A stretch of 64,000 bases of DNA from the NCBI GenBank assembly GCA_021199655.1, contig JAJQHQ010000027.1, positions 79,985 to 143,984 on the forward strand. The letters are read 5' to 3'. Position 1 is the stretch's first letter. Every line of letters starts with the position of its first letter. Below are positions 54,262 through 62,627 of the stretch, in pieces. A model generated the notes under the pieces. It ran no database searches, was not told the DNA's origin, and worked only from the letters and a program-made list of their open reading frames with translations. This stretch comes from Lachnospiraceae bacterium. Lineage in GTDB: Bacteria; Bacillota; Clostridia; Lachnospirales; Lachnospiraceae. A program made the translations under genes and the position numbers.

Positions 54262-56553
54262 TCAGCCGGTCGTTCTTTCAATATCGACCACGCTCTCAAT
54301 CTGGCGGATCCGCTCGATCAGATAATTCAGCGTGTCCTTGCCCAGCACCTCAAAGGACATGGCAATCGTCGCTATTCCCTGTTTGCTGGTGCGGGAATTG
54401 ACTGACTGCACATCAATCTTCCGCTCGGTAAATACCTTAGTAATGTCCACCAGAAGACCGGTGCGGTTGTTGCAGTAGATCACAATCTCCGCAAGATACA
54501 GGCCATGGTCGTCAGATGTTTCTTCCTTCTGCCATTCCGCGTCGATCAGACGTACACGCTCATTTTCCGGAAGGTTGACCATATTGATACAGTCTGTACG
54601 ATGCACGGTCACACCTCTGCCGCGCGTCACAAAGCCGATGATCTCATCGCCGGGAATCGGGCTGCAGCATTTTGCAAAGCGGACACTGACGTCATTGATC
54701 CCCTGCACCGTAATGCCGCCCTTGGACTTTTTGACACGCACAGGAGCCGCCTCTTTCGCGCTCTGCACAGCCTCAATGATCTGCTCGTCCGTCACTTCTT
54801 TGCGGTGATCCTGATCATAGCCTTCGAGAAGCTTGTTGACGATCTGTCCTTCCTTCAGTCCGCCATGCCCAAGAGCCGCCATCACCGAATCCCAGTCACG
54901 GAAGCCGTACTTCGTCATCACACGGTCCATATAGGCAGGCTTCATAAGATCGGACTGTACAAGCCCCTTCGTCTTACAGTAGGCGGCAAGCATCTCCTTG
55001 CCTTTTATGATATTGTCTTCCTTCCGCTCCTGCCGGAACCACTGGTTGATCTTATTTCTTGCCTGCGAACTCTTGACGATCTTCAGCCAGTCCCGGCTCG
55101 GTCCACGGGAATTCTGAGAAGTGATGATCTCTATCCGGTCGCCGTTCTGGATCACATAATCGATCGTCACCAGCTTGCCGTTGACGCGCGCACCGATCAT
55201 ACGGTTCCCGACTGCGCTGTGAATGCTGTACGCAAAATCAATCGGTGTAGAGCCGTTCGGCAGATTCTTCACATCGCCCGCCGGCGTAAAGCAATAAACG
55301 CTCTCCGCGAACAGGTCGAAATCGCTCTTCAAAAGGCTCATAAACTCGCGGTTGTCCGACATCTGCCAGTCCAGCACCTGCCGCAGCCAGCTCAGCTTGG
55401 CCTCTTCGCTCTTCGAATCACTTTTCTTGCCGTCTGCCGCTTCCTTGTAGCGCCAGTGCGCCGCGATACCATATTCCGCAGTGCGGTGCATCTCAAAGGT
55501 ACGGATCTGAATCTCAAACGGCATACCGTTCGGTCCGATCAGAGTCGTATGCAGAGACTGGTACATGTTCTGCTTCGGCATCGCAATGTAATCCTTGAAA
55601 CGGCCAGGAATCGGCTTATACATCTCATGGATCACGCCCAGAGCCGCATAGCAGTCCTTTACCGTGTCGACAATGATCCGCACGGCAAAAAGGTCATAGA
55701 TCTGATCCAGCGTCTTCTGCTGGTTCACCATCTTTTTATAAATGCTGAAAAAATGTTTAATACGGCCGTCCACCTGCGCCTTGATGCCTGCATCCTCTAC
55801 CTGAGAACGCACCTGCGCGACAATGCTGTCCACATATGCCTGTCTCTCGTCTTTTTTCAACGCGATCTTATCGACCAGGTCATAATAAATCTCCGGCTCC
55901 AGATACTTCAGGGAAAGGTCGTCCAGTTCCACCTTGATCTTGGAAATACCAAGCCGATGCGCGATGGGCGCATAGATGTCCATCGTTTCCCGCGCTTTCT
56001 TCTTCTGCGTCTCAGGCGACCAGTATTTCGCTGTACGCATATTGTGAAGGCGGTCGGCCAGCTTGACCAGGATCACACGGATATCCTTGGCCATTGCCAG
56101 AAACATTTTACGCAGGTTTTCAGCCTGTACGTCAATCTTATCCGCCGGATAACTCAGTTTGCCCAGCTTTGTCACACCGTCAACCAGAAGCTCGACTTCC
56201 TCCCCGAACTGTTCGCGCAGATCCTCGGAAGTCATGACCGTGTCTTCCACTACATCGTGCAGCAGACCGGCTATGATCGTCTCCTTGTCCAGCTCCAGAT
56301 CCGCAAGAATAATAGCCACACAGAGCGGATGAATGATATAGGGCTCACCGGAGCGGCGTTTCTGATCCTTATGTGCTTCAGAAGCGACATGGTAGGCCTT
56401 CTCGATCATGGAAATATCGTCGGAAGGGTGGTATTTCCGCACACTGGTAATGAGTTCCTCATACAAAGCTTCCGGATCCGTGAAGTCTTCCATCTTCTTC
56501 ACACTCGCGTCCGCCTTTTTGATCTGGTCCGCTGTCATAATTTCATTTGCCAT
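54262..56553 (-). CDS. relA: Bifunctional (p)ppGpp synthetase/hydrolase (Rel)
   Basis: 763 aa, a long RSH enzyme that makes and degrades the alarmone (p)ppGpp on amino acid starvation. The hydrolase HD domain is N-terminal (AGLLHDVVEDT, residues ~60-170), the synthetase domain ~250-370 (YDLFAVRIIVDTVKDCYAALGVIHEM), TGS ~400-465 (VYCFTPAGDVKNLPNGSTPIDFAYSIHSAVGNRMIGARVNG), helical ~500-600 and the ACT domain at the C-terminus (YLAEIVIYCNNRTGLLVDITKVFTE). It lies between apt and MBL, in the order typical of Firmicutes. Confidence 0.97.
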   Translation of the reverse strand: MANEIMTADQIKKADASVKKMEDFTDPEALYEELITSVRKYHPSDDISMIEKAYHVASEAHKDQKRRSGEPYIIHPLCVAIILADLELDKETIIAGLLHDVVEDTVMTSEDLREQFGEEVELLVDGVTKLGKLSYPADKIDVQAENLRKMFLAMAKDIRVILVKLADRLHNMRTAKYWSPETQKKKARETMDIYAPIAHRLGISKIKVELDDLSLKYLEPEIYYDLVDKIALKKDERQAYVDSIVAQVRSQVEDAGIKAQVDGRIKHFFSIYKKMVNQQKTLDQIYDLFAVRIIVDTVKDCYAALGVIHEMYKPIPGRFKDYIAMPKQNMYQSLHTTLIGPNGMPFEIQIRTFEMHRTAEYGIAAHWRYKEAADGKKSDSKSEEAKLSWLRQVLDWQMSDNREFMSLLKSDFDLFAESVYCFTPAGDVKNLPNGSTPIDFAYSIHSAVGNRMIGARVNGKLVTIDYVIQNGDRIEIITSQNSRGPSRDWLKIVKSSQARNKINQWFRQERKEDNIIKGKEMLAAYCKTKGLVQSDLMKPAYMDRVMTKYGFRDWDSVMAALGHGGLKEGQIVNKLLEGYDQDHRKEVTDEQIIEAVQSAKEAAPVRVKKSKGGITVQGINDVSVRFAKCCSPIPGDEIIGFVTRGRGVTVHRTDCINMVNLPENERVRLIDAEWQKEETSDDHGLYLAEIVIYCNNRTGLLVDITKVFTERKIDVQSVNSRTSKQGIATIAMSFEVLGKDTLNYLIERIRQIESVVDIERTTG

Positions 56554-56682
56554 CCCTTCTCACCGCCTTTCCAGTCCTTCTCATCTGACAGGATTTCATT
56601 TATCCGATTCCTGTACTTTCCCTGTCATCCCCCGCAGAACAGACACTGCAGCTTTTCCTGACTTCCCAGTAACAGAACGGTC

Positions 56683-57207
56683 TTATTTTCCTTCGTAACA
56701 AATGACAGAATCCACATCGTACTTCGCAAGCTTTTCACGGCCTTTCAGTCCGGCCAGCTCCATCAGAAATACAACTTTGACAACCTCACCGCCAAGCTCC
56801 TCGATCAGTTGGATCGCCGCCTCGATCGTGCCGCCGGTCGCAATCAGGTCATCGATCACCACAACTCTCTGCCCCGGTTTAATCGAATCCTTATGCATCT
56901 CAATCGTTGCAGTACCATACTCCAGTGCGTATTCTTTCGAAATCGTTTCACACGGAAGCTTGCCCTTCTTGCGCACCGGAATAAACGGCTTATGCAGATT
57001 ATATGCAACCGGCATGCCAAAAATAAATCCTCTGGATTCCGTCCCGACGATCACGTCAAAATCCAGTCCCTCCAGCTTTTCCTGAATCTGATCGATCGAG
57101 AGCCGCAGTCCATCCGCATCCTGCAGAATACTCGTGACATCGCGGAAGATGATCCCTTCCTCCGGAAAATCCGGAATGCTTCTTACATATTCTTCCAGTT
57201 TCTTCAT
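56683..57207 (-). CDS. apt: Adenine phosphoribosyltransferase
   Basis: 174 aa. It salvages adenine to AMP with PRPP. The PRPP-binding loop is VVVIDDLIATGGTIEAAIQLIEELGG; FPEEGIIFRDVTSIL and VGTESRGFIFGMPVAYNL are the N-terminal markers. It is the first gene of the apt-rel series, as in many Firmicutes. About 130 bases separate it from rel. Confidence 0.96.
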   Translation of the reverse strand: MKKLEEYVRSIPDFPEEGIIFRDVTSILQDADGLRLSIDQIQEKLEGLDFDVIVGTESRGFIFGMPVAYNLHKPFIPVRKKGKLPCETISKEYALEYGTATIEMHKDSIKPGQRVVVIDDLIATGGTIEAAIQLIEELGGEVVKVVFLMELAGLKGREKLAKYDVDSVICYEGK

Positions 57208-57324
57208 ATCCTTATCCCCCTTGCGAAAACCTTTTCGTATCAGTTCCGTACATTTTTATGAGTATAGCATCATCCGCCATTTTTCGCAACCTGTAGTGAA
57301 AGACAAATATGATTTTGAAAAAAC

Positions 57325-57356
57325 GTACCGCCGCCGGAATACTCCGGCAGCGGTAC
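57325..57356 (-). terminator. Terminator after cstA
   Basis: GTACCGC and GCCGGA pair with TCCGGC and GCGGTAC around ATAC (57325-57356), and on the minus strand GTTTTTTC follows. Confidence 0.8.
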
Positions 57357-57418
57357 TCATATCTGATTTTATCAGCCGCGCAGGATTTGTCAGCATGTCC
57401 TGCGCGGAGCAGAGCATA

Positions 57419-59125
57419 TTATTTCTTCTTCTTTGCCTGAGCAGCGAATACCTGTACGCCCTCAACAACAAGGATGACAGCCAGAACCGCCATAGCAGCC
57501 GCAAAGATGAACTGGAACCAGTCGCCCCATGCAGCGCCGCCATTGCCAATAAGAACGATCTTCTTCTGAACAGTCATGACCAGATAAGTCAGCGTAGCAG
57601 CAAGCATGAAGATCATCGGTACAAAGAACATCTTATTGTTCTTGCCGGCATTGCCAAGCCATGCAGCGATCGCCATCAGAGCGATACCTGCGAGCAGCTG
57701 GTTGGCTGCGCCGAACAGAGACCAGATCTGAGACAGGCTTAAGCCGCCAAGGATACAGCCGATCACTACCATAAATACAGTACCGAACAGCGGATATGCA
57801 AGCACCTTGCGGATACCTGTCGCATCCTTGTAAGAAGCCTCGCCCTCTTTCAGGAACAGCTCTGAGAACATGAAACGGCTCAGACGTGTACCTGTATCCA
57901 GCGAAGTCAGCGCAAATACGGAAACCGCAAGGGTAAGGAGCGCTTTAATTACATTATTGACAGCCGTGCCGTCCGTACCGAACATCAGAGCGATACCGGA
58001 AGCAAACGCAACCGCCGGTGAACCAAAGCCGCCGCTTGTATAAGTCTCATAAACCATACCAACTGCGATCAGGGCAATGATACCAAGAGCAGACTCAATC
58101 AGCATGGAGCCATAACCGATCGGCTTCGCATCCGCCTCGCTCGAGATCTGCTTGGAAGTCGTACCGGTCGCGATCAGGCTGTGGAAACCGGAACATGCAC
58201 CGCAGGCTACTGTGATGAACAGTACCGGGAACATCGTACCAAGGCTCGTGCTCCAGCCTGTAAATGCCGGCATATTGAATGTCGCAGCGCCGCCGCCAAA
58301 TGCGGAGAAAATGATACCGATCAGGGCTACTGCCATCATCGCATAAAGCAGGAAGCTGGACAGATAATCACGCGGCTGCAGCAGGATCCATACCGGAACC
58401 AGAGAAGCGATCGTGATATAAGCGCCGATGAACACGATCCATGCAACACGGCTCATGGCAAAACCAACATTCAGACCAAATGCAACCATCAGGCAGATGC
58501 AAATGATACCGCCGATCGTAGCCGGTGTCGTCTTTACACCAAAGCGGTTCGTCACAATACCGTAGATGATAGCCAGAACGATGAACAACAGAGAGATCAT
58601 AGCCGTCGTCTGATTGCCTGTCGGGTTCGTCACAAAGCCAACGCCGCCGCCCGCTGCTGTGTAGAATGTACCAGCCACAACGTTAACGAAGGAAGCGATA
58701 ACCAGAAGCAGTACCAGCAGCGCAAAGATCGTAAAGAGTCTCTGTGCTCTCTTGCCCATGGAATCCTTGATGATCTCGCCTACGGACTTGCCGTCATGAC
58801 GAATGGAAGCGAACAGAGAACCGAAGTCCTGTACACCGCCAAAGAAAATACCGCCGATTACGCACCACAGGAATACCGGTACCCAGTCAAATACAGACGC
58901 CTGAATTGGGCCGTTGATCGGACCTGCACCCGCGATGGACGAGTAATGATGTCCCATCAGCACCTGCGGTTTTGCCGCACAGTAATCGACGCCATCCTCC
59001 AGCGTATAAGCCGGTGTCTTTCTTTTCGGGTCAATGCCCCACTGCTTCGCGAGCCATGAGCCATAGAAGACATATCCTATGACCAGCAGTACAATGGCTA
59101 CCAGAATGATTAATAATGCTGTCAT
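57419..59125 (-). CDS. cstA: Carbon starvation protein CstA-type transporter
   Basis: 568 aa from ATG 59125, preceded by AAAGGAGAG; the frame is open to 59173 in the dispersed element. A polytopic membrane protein with about 16 spans. Motifs: QVLMGHHYSSIAGAGPINGPIQA, DFGSLFASIRHDGKSVGEII, GACSGFHSLIATGTTSKQI, and SLDTGTRLSRFMFSELF. The family imports pyruvate or peptides during carbon limitation. It lies downstream of the third large dispersed element (59150-59374), which begins 24 bases upstream of its start. Confidence 0.93.
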   Translation of the reverse strand: MTALLIILVAIVLLVIGYVFYGSWLAKQWGIDPKRKTPAYTLEDGVDYCAAKPQVLMGHHYSSIAGAGPINGPIQASVFDWVPVFLWCVIGGIFFGGVQDFGSLFASIRHDGKSVGEIIKDSMGKRAQRLFTIFALLVLLLVIASFVNVVAGTFYTAAGGGVGFVTNPTGNQTTAMISLLFIVLAIIYGIVTNRFGVKTTPATIGGIICICLMVAFGLNVGFAMSRVAWIVFIGAYITIASLVPVWILLQPRDYLSSFLLYAMMAVALIGIIFSAFGGGAATFNMPAFTGWSTSLGTMFPVLFITVACGACSGFHSLIATGTTSKQISSEADAKPIGYGSMLIESALGIIALIAVGMVYETYTSGGFGSPAVAFASGIALMFGTDGTAVNNVIKALLTLAVSVFALTSLDTGTRLSRFMFSELFLKEGEASYKDATGIRKVLAYPLFGTVFMVVIGCILGGLSLSQIWSLFGAANQLLAGIALMAIAAWLGNAGKNNKMFFVPMIFMLAATLTYLVMTVQKKIVLIGNGGAAWGDWFQFIFAAAMAVLAVILVVEGVQVFAAQAKKKK

Positions 59126-59149
59126 TTGTTCCTCTCTCCTTTTTTGTTT

Positions 59150-59374
59150 GAACTGTTCATAACAGCAGGCCACAGACCGTCTTCTTCGAAGGCTATATTC
59201 CGCTGGCGCGTCATATGTCTGAGGCTATATGGGCGGTCTTCGCTCCGCTTCGGTCGGCGCTAAACGGACGTCCACTGGACGTCCAGCGCCCGCCCATCCC
59301 GAACTGAAAATGCAGCCTTTAGCAGGTAAACCTGCAAAGTCTTATTTTCAGTTCGATGCTGTTCTGAACTGTTA
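59150..59374 (-). repeat. Large structured dispersed element, copy 3 (complete)
   Basis: About 225 bp, same order of stems as 28600-28819 but on the opposite strand. Its long stem reads CGAACTGAAAAT/ATTTTCAGTTCG where the other complete copy has CGAAATGAAAA/TTTTCATTTCG (paired change A-T to C-G). The inner module reads GGCGCT-GGACGTC-CAGTG-GACGTCC-GTTTAGCGCC, then GACCGAAGCGGAGCGAAGA. Ends: AACAGTTCAGAACAGCA and TGCTGTTATGAACAG. It begins right after the stop of the gene at 59377 and precedes cstA. Confidence 0.8.
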
Positions 59375-59376
59375 AA

Positions 59377-59868
59377 TTAAAATATATCGCTTACGAGCTT
59401 CTTCAGGTCTTTGCCCTGGCGGTTAAAGACAATGCGGCCTGTGGAAGACTCAACAGCAATCAAACGGTACTGACTCCATCCCTGGAGTGAAAACTGATAA
59501 CTCTTATAATGGCGAAGCTTCGGCACAAGCGCCGCAGCTCCCTCCGTGATCTCATTGGCAAGGATGATCAGGGACACATCGCTGTTCCTGTGATCCTTGT
59601 GCGGGGTCACGTGTGCAAGACCTTCCTCCCATGCTTTCTCATCCATGGTGCGAAGTGCATCTTCATCTAATACATCCCGCTTAGCAAAGTAAACGTATTC
59701 GTGCGACTCTGCCTCGGAAATCGTAGCGCTGCGCACAAGAAAAAACTGTGCGTCGTGCGAGTGAAACTCTGCTTCCGCATCAAACGGGGGCGTAACATCC
59801 TCCCTGCGCACATCATAATAAGCCTCAAAACGGCTAACCAGCTTTTCAAAAGGCTGTGTCAGATCCAT
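59377..59868 (-). CDS. Conserved-looking protein of unknown function
   Basis: 163 aa, no signal peptide or membrane span. Mostly alpha/beta in look: MDLTQPFEKLVSRFEAYYDV, an internal AEFHSHDAQFFLV with two His and Asp, YVYFAKRDVLDEDALRTMDEKAWEEGLAHVTPH, then SDVSLIILANEITEGA. I do not recognise a family with confidence. It stands immediately upstream of the element preceding cstA and downstream of another unknown gene, same strand, so it may be linked to CstA function. Its stop is three bases from the large element. Confidence 0.7.
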   Translation of the reverse strand: MDLTQPFEKLVSRFEAYYDVRREDVTPPFDAEAEFHSHDAQFFLVRSATISEAESHEYVYFAKRDVLDEDALRTMDEKAWEEGLAHVTPHKDHRNSDVSLIILANEITEGAAALVPKLRHYKSYQFSLQGWSQYRLIAVESSTGRIVFNRQGKDLKKLVSDIF

Positions 59869-59947
59869 ACTGTCTCCTGTTTACTTACAGCTTTTCAAAG
59901 CTGTATTCTCTCAATTTCTCTGTTCTGCTGTATTATTTTGATGCTTT

Positions 59948-59974
59948 GCAACTGTTCAGTACCTTCACAGTTAC
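59948..59974. repeat. 27-nt GTAACTGT hairpin, copy 4
   Basis: GCAACTGT (59948-59955) with ACAGTTAC (59967-59974); loop TCAGTACCTTC, identical to that of the copy at 60406 (one arm base changed, opposing base unchanged). Confidence 0.75.
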
Positions 59975-59982
59975 GATGCTTT

Positions 59983-60348
59983 TTACCTTATCTGCTTCGG
60001 ACATCCAAATTCCGCATCCGGCACCCGGGTCTTCATCTCTTCCAGAAGTGCTTTCCCGGCCCGTTCCCCCGGAAGCTGGATCTGCGCCAGCTCATCCTCG
60101 CCTGAGCAGATGACGAAATTCTCCACCGGAAGGTCTCCCTGTCCGCAGCAAAGTCTTGCAGGGACCAGCTGCACACGTCGAAAGCAGCGGCTGATACTCT
60201 CATACGGTACATAATATACCTTACGCTGTCTTTTAAAGAAAAACGTCGTCTCACCGAGCCGGACAACACCGATCTCCCTCGCAGAGCGATATTCTGATGT
60301 CAACAGATCATCGGGCTGTTCATCAGCCGTCAACGGATAAAAACGCAT
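59983..60348 (-). CDS. Small protein of unknown function
   Basis: 121 aa. No signal or membrane span. The middle part FFFKRQRKVYYVPYESISRCFRRV suggests a small beta-rich fold (PH-like), followed by QLPGERAGKALLEEMK. No family recognised. ATG 60348 has a weak AGG site. It lies 110 bases upstream of the unknown gene at 59377-59868 and is flanked by GTAACTGT hairpins on both sides. Confidence 0.6.
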   Translation of the reverse strand: MRFYPLTADEQPDDLLTSEYRSAREIGVVRLGETTFFFKRQRKVYYVPYESISRCFRRVQLVPARLCCGQGDLPVENFVICSGEDELAQIQLPGERAGKALLEEMKTRVPDAEFGCPKQIR

Positions 60349-60405
60349 ACATCAATCGCCTTTCTGTTCGTCCGAAAACGATATGCTTCTCTGTTACAAA
60401 ATCCC

Positions 60406-60432
60406 GTAACTGTTCAGTACCTTCACAGTTAC
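60406..60432. repeat. 27-nt GTAACTGT hairpin, copy 5
   Basis: GTAACTGT (60406-60413) and ACAGTTAC (60425-60432), exact arms and loop TCAGTACCTTC. It heads a composite of three hairpins. Confidence 0.85.
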
Positions 60433-60436
60433 GAAG

Positions 60437-60473
60437 GAAAAGCCCATTTAAAATCGCTTCGCGATGGGGCTTT
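60437..60473. repeat. Hairpin with ATCGC-TTC-GCGAT core
   Basis: AAAAGCCC pairs with GGGCTTTT around AAAATCGCTTCGCGATGG; the core recurs in the leader at 28890-28907. Confidence 0.6.
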
Positions 60474-60499
60474 TCCCCACATAATATACGTTTTCATAC

Positions 60500-60524
60500 G
60501 TACTTCGCAGCAAGTGCGAAGTAC
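60500..60524. repeat. 25-nt short hairpin, copy 2
   Basis: GTACTTCGCA-GCAAG-TGCGAAGTAC: a perfect ten-bp stem. Compared with 62587-62611 the fifth pair is T-A instead of C-G, so the stem stays paired. GTACTG follows in all copies. Confidence 0.85.
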
Positions 60525-60566
60525 TGTCCTGAATAGTTACAAAATCCCTTTAAATATAGAGAAAAA

Positions 60567-60596
60567 ACCTGCACGGTGGAATTCAACCGTACAGGT
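60567..60596 (-). terminator. Terminator downstream of the LCP gene
   Basis: ACCTGCACGGT pairs with ACCGTACAGGT (one G-T), and on the minus strand TTTTTTCTC follows. It is about 220 bases past the LCP stop, the first clear terminator for it. Confidence 0.75.
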
Positions 60597-60815
60597 CTCA
60601 TATCGGCTCCATCGTCCGCAAAATTTCGAAAGAATCATAAAATTTTTCTAAAAAAATCATTAAGATTCTATCACCAAAGCACGGAAATTGTAAGCCCGTA
60701 TTCTACATATTTTGACAAATATCAGCCAAATATGCCCCAATATCTGCCCGATTCAGATAGTACAATGTACAATATCTGTCAAAAGGATCCGGATATTCCG
60801 GGAAAACAGGAACCT

Positions 60816-61829
60816 TTACTCATACAGCACTTCGTGCAGCTTTTCGATCGTCGCCTCGAAGTCCGGTACCAGCATCTCACCCTGATATGAAAACAATCCG
60901 TCGTACGGAATCCGATTCTCCACCAGTTCATATTCGGTCAGGCCGGACAGTGAGCCCAGCAAAGTGAGCATATCAAGCGCACCGATATCATGATCCGCGA
61001 TCTCCAGGACCTCCTGCGCCAGCTCCGTCAGCTCAGCCGCACTCAGTTCCTGCGCATTCTCAAAAATGTCCGTAAGTACATTTCTCTGGCGCTGTGTACG
61101 CTCATAATCCGCATTGCCCACATAACGGATCCGCATATAAGAGACCGCCTGTTCGCCGGTCAGATGATACACTGTATCCGCATCCGCCTCGTCCGACTGC
61201 TCCTCCGCAACCTCCAGCTCCTGATTCAGATATTCCACTTCGTCCTCATTCAGTTCAATATCCACACCGCCGAGCAGATCCACGATCTCCGCCATCGTGT
61301 CAAAGTCCACCGCAGCATAATTATCAATTTCGATGTCATAGCTTTCTTCCAGTGTCTCAATCAGCTTGTCCGCACCCGCTGCCGCATACGCGTAATTCAG
61401 CTTGTGTACCCCGTAGCCCGGGATTTCCGCGTACAGATCGCGCATGAAAGACGTCAAAATGATCTTCTGTGTGTTGGTATTCACCGTCATCACGATCATA
61501 ACGTCGGAATTACCATTCCAGTTATCCTCCCTGCGGTCTGAGCCGATCAGGAGAATACTGTAGATATCTGCCCCGCCAGGCAGAGATACAGAAGCCGCAT
61601 CCGCATCGCCGTCCTCTGAGGCCTCCTCTGTCGTATCAGCTGTGATCACTTCTGTTTCCACGGCATCGGTTTCGATTGTCTCAGTTTCTATAGCTTCGGA
61701 CGCACTTTCCTCAGCGCCAGCGTGCATCGCGCTTCCGCCAAATAATCCGCTGATCACCAGCGCAGTCAGCGTCAACAGCACAAACAGACGATTTACAGCC
61801 TCATCAAAAAACTTCCCTGTATGTCTCAT
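60816..61829 (-). CDS. LytR-CpsA-Psr (LCP) family cell-envelope phosphotransferase
   Basis: 337 aa from ATG 61829 (GGAGG eight bases upstream; open to 61919 without a site). One N-terminal membrane span (~residues 15-35), then a Ser/Glu/Thr-rich stretch (~40-90), then the LCP domain (~95-290): YSILLIGSDRREDNWNGNSDVMIVMTVN, LTSFMRDLYAEIPGYGVHKLNYAYAAAGADKL, AVDFDTMAEIVDLLGGVDIEL and YMRIRYVGNADYERTQRQR. The conserved Arg and Asp for polyprenyl-pyrophosphate binding are present. It attaches secondary polymers to peptidoglycan. Its target polymer cannot be told. Confidence 0.9.
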   Translation of the reverse strand: MRHTGKFFDEAVNRLFVLLTLTALVISGLFGGSAMHAGAEESASEAIETETIETDAVETEVITADTTEEASEDGDADAASVSLPGGADIYSILLIGSDRREDNWNGNSDVMIVMTVNTNTQKIILTSFMRDLYAEIPGYGVHKLNYAYAAAGADKLIETLEESYDIEIDNYAAVDFDTMAEIVDLLGGVDIELNEDEVEYLNQELEVAEEQSDEADADTVYHLTGEQAVSYMRIRYVGNADYERTQRQRNVLTDIFENAQELSAAELTELAQEVLEIADHDIGALDMLTLLGSLSGLTEYELVENRIPYDGLFSYQGEMLVPDFEATIEKLHEVLYE

Positions 61830-62133
61830 CTTACCATCCTCCTGGATTCTTAAATTTCCTGTATTCTGCTGTTCCCAACAGCTGTTTTTCATTTTAAGAC
61901 TTCTTCTATAAAAAATCAACAGTGAATAAATTAAATATAAACAGGTCTATAAAACATTATAATATTATGTTTTTTCTAACAATAACTTCATTTGTCTTAA
62001 ATCGTCGAGCAATGCATTATTTTGTATTGACATTTTCGCTCGAATCATCTATCATCTAACGGAAAGCACGGGTAAACCTGTGAAAATTAATACAAATCAG
62101 TTACAAAAAGAGTTAAATGGGAGGAACACTATT
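61830..62133. other. Divergent region between the LCP and BlaI-like genes
   Basis: AT-rich. Contains the promoter at 62027-62055 for the regulator and, around its -35 box, an inverted TCGAGC (62005-62010)/GCTCGA (62038-62043) pair that could be an operator. No gene seen. Confidence 0.5.
62027..62055 (+). promoter_or_regulatory. Promoter of the BlaI/MecI-like regulator
   Basis: TTGACA (62027-62032), 17-base spacer, TATCAT (62050-62055). Confidence 0.75.
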
Positions 62134-62526
62134 TTGAAGCAAACAACGCTTACTAAATCTGAGAGAGAAATCATGGATTTGCTTTGGAATACAGACAGGC
62201 CATTAACCGCAACGGAGATAGTGAATCTGACACCTGAGCGAACCTGGAAAAAAAGCTATATCCACCTACTGATTAATTCACTGCTTGATAAAGAGATGAT
62301 CAAATCGGAATCTCTTGTCCGTACCGGAAGGAACTTCGGGCGTGCTTTTGCAGCGATATCCACGCGAGAGCAGTTCGAGATCCGTCAGATTACCGAAGGC
62401 AGGAACTTTTCACAGGACTCCATCAAAGACCTTTTTGCGGCTCTTCTGGATGCCGTGCAGGATCCGTCGGTTCTGGACGAGCTGGAGCATATCCTGCAGG
62501 AAAGAAAGAATCAGGCCGCGTCGTAA
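62134..62526 (+). CDS. BlaI/MecI/CopY-family transcriptional regulator
   Basis: 130 aa from a TTG at 62134: GGGAGG lies about nine bases upstream, whereas the GTG at 62080 has no site. A winged helix-turn-helix covers residues ~1-75: LTKSEREIMDLLWNTDRPLTATEIVN and YIHLLINSLLDKEMIKSE. The C-terminal ~55 residues form the dimer helix region (SIKDLFAALLDAVQDPSVLDELEHIL). In other hosts such repressors work with a BlaR1 membrane sensor protease; none is seen next to it in this window. It may control a neighbour (pilin or LCP gene), which is inference. Confidence 0.85.
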   Translation: MKQTTLTKSEREIMDLLWNTDRPLTATEIVNLTPERTWKKSYIHLLINSLLDKEMIKSESLVRTGRNFGRAFAAISTREQFEIRQITEGRNFSQDSIKDLFAALLDAVQDPSVLDELEHILQERKNQAAS

Positions 62527-62536
62527 GACGGACGTA

Positions 62537-62566
62537 AAAATCCCCCGAAACGGGGGATTTTTTTTA
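62537..62566 (+). terminator. Strong terminator after the BlaI-like gene
   Basis: AAATCCCCC-GAAA-CGGGGGATTT with a run of eight T after the stem. Confidence 0.95.
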
Positions 62567-62586
62567 CATTACCTTTGTTTTTATAC

Positions 62587-62611
62587 GTACCTCGCAGCAG
62601 GTGCGAGGTAC
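62587..62611. repeat. 25-nt short hairpin, copy 3
   Basis: GTACCTCGCA-GCAGG-TGCGAGGTAC: a perfect ten-bp stem with a five-base loop, followed by TGTTCC as at 25286. Confidence 0.85.
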
Positions 62612-62627
62612 TGTTCCAAACGGGTAC

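Larger units (their letters stand above)
60349..60815. other. Intergenic region with repeat hairpins and terminator
   Basis: Contains, in order, a GTAACTGT hairpin (60406), a hairpin with ATCGC-TTC-GCGAT (60437-60473), a 25-nt short hairpin (60500-60524) and a terminator (60567-60596), then AT-rich sequence to the LCP gene. No protein gene seen. Confidence 0.7.

Noticed and set aside
54505..56661. 718-codon plus-strand frame opposite rel
   Set aside because: Antisense shadow of a highly conserved gene; GC-rich codon third positions open the opposite strand.
60500..60524. Short hairpins as plain transcription terminators
   Set aside because: No T run follows, and the same stem with compensatory change recurs elsewhere, which suits a repeat family better.
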